The position numbers and the translations under genes are program-made. Positions 6,945 through 10,259 of a stretch of 10,259 bases of DNA are shown piece after piece (position 1 is the first letter of the stretch; each line of letters opens with the position of its first letter). The stretch is from Lachnospiraceae bacterium UBA7480 (GTDB lineage Bacteria; Bacillota; Clostridia; Lachnospirales; Lachnospiraceae). Below the pieces are notes generated by a model, which was not told the DNA's origin, did not search any database, and saw only the letters and a program-made list of their open reading frames with translations. The stretch lies in contig DLOQ01000114.1 of the NCBI GenBank assembly GCA_002479655.1, forward strand, positions 1 to 10,259, written 5' to 3'.

Positions 6945-8717
6945 TTGGAAAAAGATCTAAAGCGCTTCTGGAAATTATTGCAAAAATTGAATTATGTTTT
7001 TGATCGAAAAAGAAAACGGATGGCTGGTGGAGTTTTCGTATTGATTTTTATTGGCGCCCTTATAGAAACATTAGGGGTTTCCATTATACTGCCGTTTATT
7101 CAGATGCTTACGGATTCGGAAGCATTGATGAAAGAGCCATATATAAAATTTTTATCCGGCGCTTTTAAGTTGGAAACGGAGGATTCCATCATAATCATGC
7201 TGGGGTCTGCCATTATACTTTTATATCTTCTGAAAAATATTTTTTTAAGTTTTTCCGGTTATATTCAGGTAAGATTCAGAACGGGAATGGGAAAAGAACT
7301 ACAGCGCCGGATGATGAGTTCTTATATGAAACAGTCATATTCGTTCTTTCTGGATACCAGCAGCGGAAACATTGTCCATGGCATTATGGGGGATGTCCCC
7401 AAAGTGCAAAATTTTGTGGAAAATCTGATGACCGTCTTATCGGAAACGCTTGTGGTTTTTTTAATTATTACTTATCTTTTTAGAAGAGATAAATTAATGA
7501 CAATCGGAATCATAGCAGTTGCTTTACTAACATTCCTGATCATGGCGCTGGGACTAAAAAAAAGACTGCACAGATTAGGAGAGCAGGATTATCACGCCTC
7601 TACAAAGATTGATAATGATACGTTGGAAATTGTGAGGGGAATTAAGGATATCATCATCAGGAGCAAACAGGATGTTTTTCTGGAAAAATTCGATGAACAC
7701 ATAGAAAATAAAAGAAAGATACATTCTTATTATCAGTTTTTATTTGTGCTTCCGAGGCGATGCATAGAGGCGGTCTGCATCTGCGGCATTATGGCGGTTG
7801 TCATGGTGAGGATTCATCAGGGGATAGACAAAAGTACATTTGTGCCGGGGTTGGCAGTATTTGCCGTTGCCGCCTTTCGTATCCTGCCCTCTTTGTCAAG
7901 AATCATTAATGGGTTTAATGATATGATGTTCAATCAATATGCAATAGATAATGTTTATGAAAATATAAAGAAAGCAAAGGAATGTGAGGGCGAATCCCAA
8001 GGCTTGAGAAGCGCTGTAGAAGATACCGGAACATACGTCTTTCAGGATTCAATCTGTGTAAAAGGAATATATTGGAATTATGAGGGTACGGAAAATGATA
8101 TTTTATGCGACCTGAATATGGTGATCCGTAAGGGAGAGTCCGTTGGCATCATCGGCAAATCAGGCGCCGGGAAGACCACGCTTGCGGATATTTTTTTGGG
8201 ATTATTCAAGCCTGTCAAAGGGACAGTAGAGATCGATGGCAATGATATTTTCGATATGCCGGAATTTAGGCGCAGAATGATAGGCTATGTTCCACAGAAT
8301 GTTTTTCTGCGGGATCATACGATTCGGGAGAATGTGGCGTTTGGAGAGGAAGAGATTGAAGATGAACGTGTCTGGAAGGCGCTGGAAAGCGCGAGTCTGT
8401 CAAAATTTGTCAAAGAATTGCCAGAGGGACTTGACACGATAGTGGGGGAAAATGGGATAAAGCTTTCCGGGGGACAGAAACAAAGGATAGCAATTGCCCG
8501 TGCATTATATTTTGAGCCTGCGATTCTGGTTCTGGATGAGGCGACCTCTTCCCTGGATAATGAGACTGAGCGGGCTGTTATGGAGGCGATTGAAGCGCTG
8601 CAGGGTACGATCACGATGATTATTATTGCCCACAGGCTGACAACGATACGAAAGTGCGATCGAATATATGAGATCAGGGATCAGCAGGCTTTTGAGGTAT
8701 CAGCGGATGAATTATAA
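6945..8717 (+). CDS. Fused ABC exporter, PglK-like lipid-linked oligosaccharide flippase
   Basis: This 590-residue half-transporter would dimerise in the inner membrane and use ATP to move a substrate outward. The N-terminal ~340 residues hold about six hydrophobic segments (near 28-50, 82-105, 162-180, 184-204, 265-288, 298-315). The nucleotide-binding domain has Walker A GKSGAGKT (404-411), Q-loop Q451, LSGGQ (507-511), Walker B ILVLDE (527-532), SSLD (535-538) and H563. The segment FRILPSLSRIINGFNDMMFN (311-330) and the N-terminal ETLGVSIILPFIQML resemble Campylobacter PglK, as recalled rather than searched. The start is TTG 6945. The stop of the previous gene is in the same frame at 6915-6917, and no ATG lies between it and M26. 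An AAAGGA site is present 11 bases upstream, and the residues before M26 match the usual pre-helix region. Peptide or lipid export remains a possible alternative. Confidence 0.85.
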   Translation: MEKDLKRFWKLLQKLNYVFDRKRKRMAGGVFVLIFIGALIETLGVSIILPFIQMLTDSEALMKEPYIKFLSGAFKLETEDSIIIMLGSAIILLYLLKNIFLSFSGYIQVRFRTGMGKELQRRMMSSYMKQSYSFFLDTSSGNIVHGIMGDVPKVQNFVENLMTVLSETLVVFLIITYLFRRDKLMTIGIIAVALLTFLIMALGLKKRLHRLGEQDYHASTKIDNDTLEIVRGIKDIIIRSKQDVFLEKFDEHIENKRKIHSYYQFLFVLPRRCIEAVCICGIMAVVMVRIHQGIDKSTFVPGLAVFAVAAFRILPSLSRIINGFNDMMFNQYAIDNVYENIKKAKECEGESQGLRSAVEDTGTYVFQDSICVKGIYWNYEGTENDILCDLNMVIRKGESVGIIGKSGAGKTTLADIFLGLFKPVKGTVEIDGNDIFDMPEFRRRMIGYVPQNVFLRDHTIRENVAFGEEEIEDERVWKALESASLSKFVKELPEGLDTIVGENGIKLSGGQKQRIAIARALYFEPAILVLDEATSSLDNETERAVMEAIEALQGTITMIIIAHRLTTIRKCDRIYEIRDQQAFEVSADEL

Positions 8718-8728
8718 AGAAATTTAAT

Positions 8729-8757
8729 TTGACATTTTGATAATTTAGGTATAAAAT
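8729..8757 (+). promoter_or_regulatory. Sigma-A promoter of the Fur-family regulator operon
   Basis: A perfect -35 TTGACA (8729-8734) and a -10 TAAAAT (8752-8757) are separated by 17 bases. It begins 11 bases after the ABC exporter stop codon, and no separate terminator lies between the units. Transcription would start around 8764, inside the operator repeats, so a bound repressor would block polymerase. Confidence 0.8.
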
Positions 8758-8794
8758 TGCAAATAACTTGCAAATGCAAATTATTTGCAATTTT
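8753..8794. promoter_or_regulatory. Two tandem Fur-type (7-1-7) operator boxes
   Basis: TGCAAAT-T-ATTTGCA (8775-8789) is a perfect 15-bp 7-1-7 palindrome, the architecture of Fur, Zur and PerR boxes. TGCAAAT-A-ACTTGCA (8758-8772) is a second box with one mismatch. Their centres are 17 bp apart. The whole block is also bounded by 14-bp perfect inverted arms, AAAATTGCAAATAA (8753-8766) and TTATTTGCAATTTT (8781-8794). It overlaps the -10 box and the predicted start site and lies 43 bases before the regulator's ATG, so autorepression is the obvious reading. The half-site does not match the usual Bacillus Fur, PerR or Zur half-sites as I recall them, so the metal cannot be assigned from it. Confidence 0.8.
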
Positions 8795-8837
8795 GTTATT
8801 TTAGATGATGTAATTTTAGGTAAAGGAACATTTTAAT

Positions 8838-9251
8838 ATGGTACAGAAGCAATATCGGACAAAATGGAAAGACAGTATTACAGAGTATCTGGAAAGTCAT
8901 GCGGATCAGTGTTTTTCGGCAGCGGATATTTATGCGGAGCTGAAAGGAAAGGAAGCCTCCATCAACCTGACGACGGTATATCGTAATCTGGAAAAACTGA
9001 CAGAGAGCGGGAAACTGATGAAATATAAGGCGGCGGGCGAAGATGCGTACCGCTATCAGTATGTGGAACCTTATGGGAACTGTCAGGAACATATTCATAT
9101 GCAGTGCAGGGAATGCGGAAAACTGTTTCATCTGGAATGTTCTTTTATGAAAGAGCTTACAGGACATCTTTTGGAACATCATGGGTTTATGCTGGAAGGG
9201 CAGGGTTCCATGCTGAGCGGACTGTGCGGGATGTGTAAAAAGAACTGCTAA
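8838..9251 (+). CDS. Fur-family metal-responsive repressor, probably Zur-like
   Basis: This 137-residue protein has the Fur-family winged helix (FSAADIYAELKG near 26-37; recognition helix INLTTVYRNLEKL, 42-54) and a C-terminal metal and dimer domain. Residues H85 and H87 in EHIHMQC match the family's regulatory-metal histidines. C90-x2-C93 and C130-x2-C133 form the structural zinc site. H110, H114 and H115 may add ligands. Length is typical for Fur proteins. ATG 8838 follows an AAAGGA site (10-base spacing). The gene is preceded by two Fur-type boxes and followed after 58 bases by a zinc/manganese-type binding lipoprotein with no terminator between. This context favours a zinc regulator (Zur). 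Fur, PerR or Mur specificity cannot be ruled out by sequence alone. Confidence 0.9.
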   Translation: MVQKQYRTKWKDSITEYLESHADQCFSAADIYAELKGKEASINLTTVYRNLEKLTESGKLMKYKAAGEDAYRYQYVEPYGNCQEHIHMQCRECGKLFHLECSFMKELTGHLLEHHGFMLEGQGSMLSGLCGMCKKNC

Positions 9252-9309
9252 CGTCGGTACGCTCTTATATGAAATTTGAAGAATAATTTTTGCTATAAGG
9301 AACAAGAAA

Positions 9310-10259
9310 ATGAATTATAGATGCGATAACAGATACGATAATAATAATAATTGCAGAACCGCAATTGTCTGCGCAATGATGATGCTTGTGATATTATTTT
9401 CCGGATGCGCGTCAGAAGGCGGTCCGGCGGTCACGGAAGGCGGAAAGATACAGATCCTTTGCACGTCGTTTCCGCTTTATGACTGGACGCGGCAGATCAC
9501 AGCGGGATGTGAAGATCATATAGAAGTTTTGCTTTTGATGGATCAGGGTACGGATCCTCATAATTATCAGCCGACTACGGATGATATCGTCCGTATCAGT
9601 GAGGCGGATATGATCGTTTGTGTAGGCGGTGAATCCGATCGGTGGATGGAGGGCGTTATGACATCCGTTCCGGAGGAGCGGAGGGATGCGCAGCGGTATA
9701 TCGCTCTGATGGAAGTGTTGGAATCCTCCCTGAGAGAGGAAGAACATGTAGAAGGGATGCAGGAGGACGCTGACGGGCAGACCTATGGAGAGCATGACGG
9801 CGGAGAAGTCCGGCAAGGGGGCGGTGCGGAAGAAAAAGATATGGACGTCACAGAATATGACGAGCATATCTGGCTGTCGTTGAAAAATGCGTCTGTCTGT
9901 GTTCAGGCAATCGCAGCCGTTGTAGCGGAGCTGGATCAAAATGACAGCCGGACAGTGACGGAGAATACGTCAGGGTATCTTGCAAAGCTGGAAGAGCTGG
10001 ATGGACAGTATGAATCGATGGTATCGGAAGCGCCTTTGGGCAGGGTGTTATTTGCGGACAGGTTTCCTTTTCTTTATCTGATGAAAGATTACGGACTGGA
10101 ATATGACGCGGCGTTTCCGGGATGCAGTACGGAAACGGAGGCAAGCTTTGAGACGGTGATCTTTCTGGCGGGCAGGCTGGATGAATATGATCTTCCGGCA
10201 GTGCTTGTCATGGAAGACGGGGATCAAAGGATCGCGGAGACGGTGATTGCCAATACGGC
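9310..10259 (+). CDS. ZnuA/AdcA-like metal-binding lipoprotein of an ABC importer (3' end missing)
   Basis: The frame is open from ATG 9310 to the right edge (316 residues seen). It starts with a polar leader, a hydrophobic stretch and a lipobox ending FSGC (Cys33), so the mature protein should be lipid-anchored outside the membrane. The fold is the cluster A-I (ZnuA/TroA) metal-binding family: CTSFPLYDWTRQI near 51-63, DPHNYQPT (His84) and DEHIWLSLKNA (His186) supply two typical ligands. The segment between them (about 142-183) is rich in acidic residues with scattered His, like the metal-gathering loop of ZnuA. The third His region instead reads FADRFPFLYLMKDYGL, with Asp250 in the expected place. 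GCSTETEASF follows at 271-280. An AAGGA site precedes the ATG. It is probably co-transcribed with the Fur-family gene. Permease and ATPase genes would be expected beyond the edge. Confidence 0.88.
   Translation, partial: MNYRCDNRYDNNNNCRTAIVCAMMMLVILFSGCASEGGPAVTEGGKIQILCTSFPLYDWTRQITAGCEDHIEVLLLMDQGTDPHNYQPTTDDIVRISEADMIVCVGGESDRWMEGVMTSVPEERRDAQRYIALMEVLESSLREEEHVEGMQEDADGQTYGEHDGGEVRQGGGAEEKDMDVTEYDEHIWLSLKNASVCVQAIAAVVAELDQNDSRTVTENTSGYLAKLEELDGQYESMVSEAPLGRVLFADRFPFLYLMKDYGLEYDAAFPGCSTETEASFETVIFLAGRLDEYDLPAVLVMEDGDQRIAETVIANT

Noticed and set aside
8796..9305. 169-codon - strand open frame
   Set aside because: It is antisense to the Fur-family gene, whose motifs are unmistakable. The translation is a low-complexity hydrophobic/Phe-rich shadow.
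9252..9309. Another Fur-type box or promoter before the ZnuA-like gene
   Set aside because: There is only a degenerate AT-rich stretch with no 7-1-7 symmetry and no -35/-10 pair. Co-transcription from 8729 is simpler.

Overview
The window looks like chromosomal DNA from a low-to-moderate GC Gram-positive anaerobe of the Clostridia, most likely a Lachnospiraceae-type gut bacterium. This rests on sigma-A promoters with extended -10 boxes, strong AAGGA-type ribosome sites, family-2 glycosyltransferases of the clostridial surface-glycan type, and a Fur-family regulator next to a lipoprotein metal-binding gene. No mobile element, RNA gene or CRISPR array was seen. The genus assignment is inference.

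Layout. (1) Positions 1-180 carry the extreme 3' end of a + strand gene that lies mostly outside the window, and a very strong intrinsic terminator for it. The terminator sits inside the last codons of the convergent gene. (2) Positions 123-1286 (-) encode a CgeB/DUF3880-type glycosyltransferase. (3) Positions 1287-1475 are a divergent promoter region in which the two outward promoters are nearly identical inverted copies of one another. (4) Positions 1476-8717 (+) form a likely operon: a GT4 glycosyltransferase, three GT2 glycosyltransferases (the first two tandem paralogues), a radical SAM/SPASM-like enzyme, and a fused ABC exporter resembling the PglK lipid-linked oligosaccharide flippase. 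(5) Positions 8729-10259 (+) hold a separate metal-homeostasis unit: a sigma-A promoter overlapped by two Fur-type operators, a Fur-family regulator (probably Zur-like), and the start of a ZnuA/AdcA-like metal-binding lipoprotein that runs off the right edge.

How the genes may work together. The glycosyltransferases would assemble a short glycan on a cytoplasmic lipid carrier, and the ABC protein would flip the lipid-linked product across the membrane. The radical SAM enzyme sits directly between the last glycosyltransferase and the flippase, so it may modify the glycan, its lipid, or a precursor before export. No priming glycosyltransferase, Wzx/Wzy or oligosaccharyltransferase is visible here. 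In the last unit, the regulator probably represses its own transcript, and that of the metal transporter, when metal is replete.

Sampled 60-base lines have clearly lower GC inside the glycan cluster than in the flanking genes, which suggests the cluster may have been acquired separately. The most noteworthy items are the mirrored divergent promoter, the terminator written inside a convergent gene's codons, the paired TGCAAAT-N-ATTTGCA operators, and the radical SAM plus PglK-like pairing.
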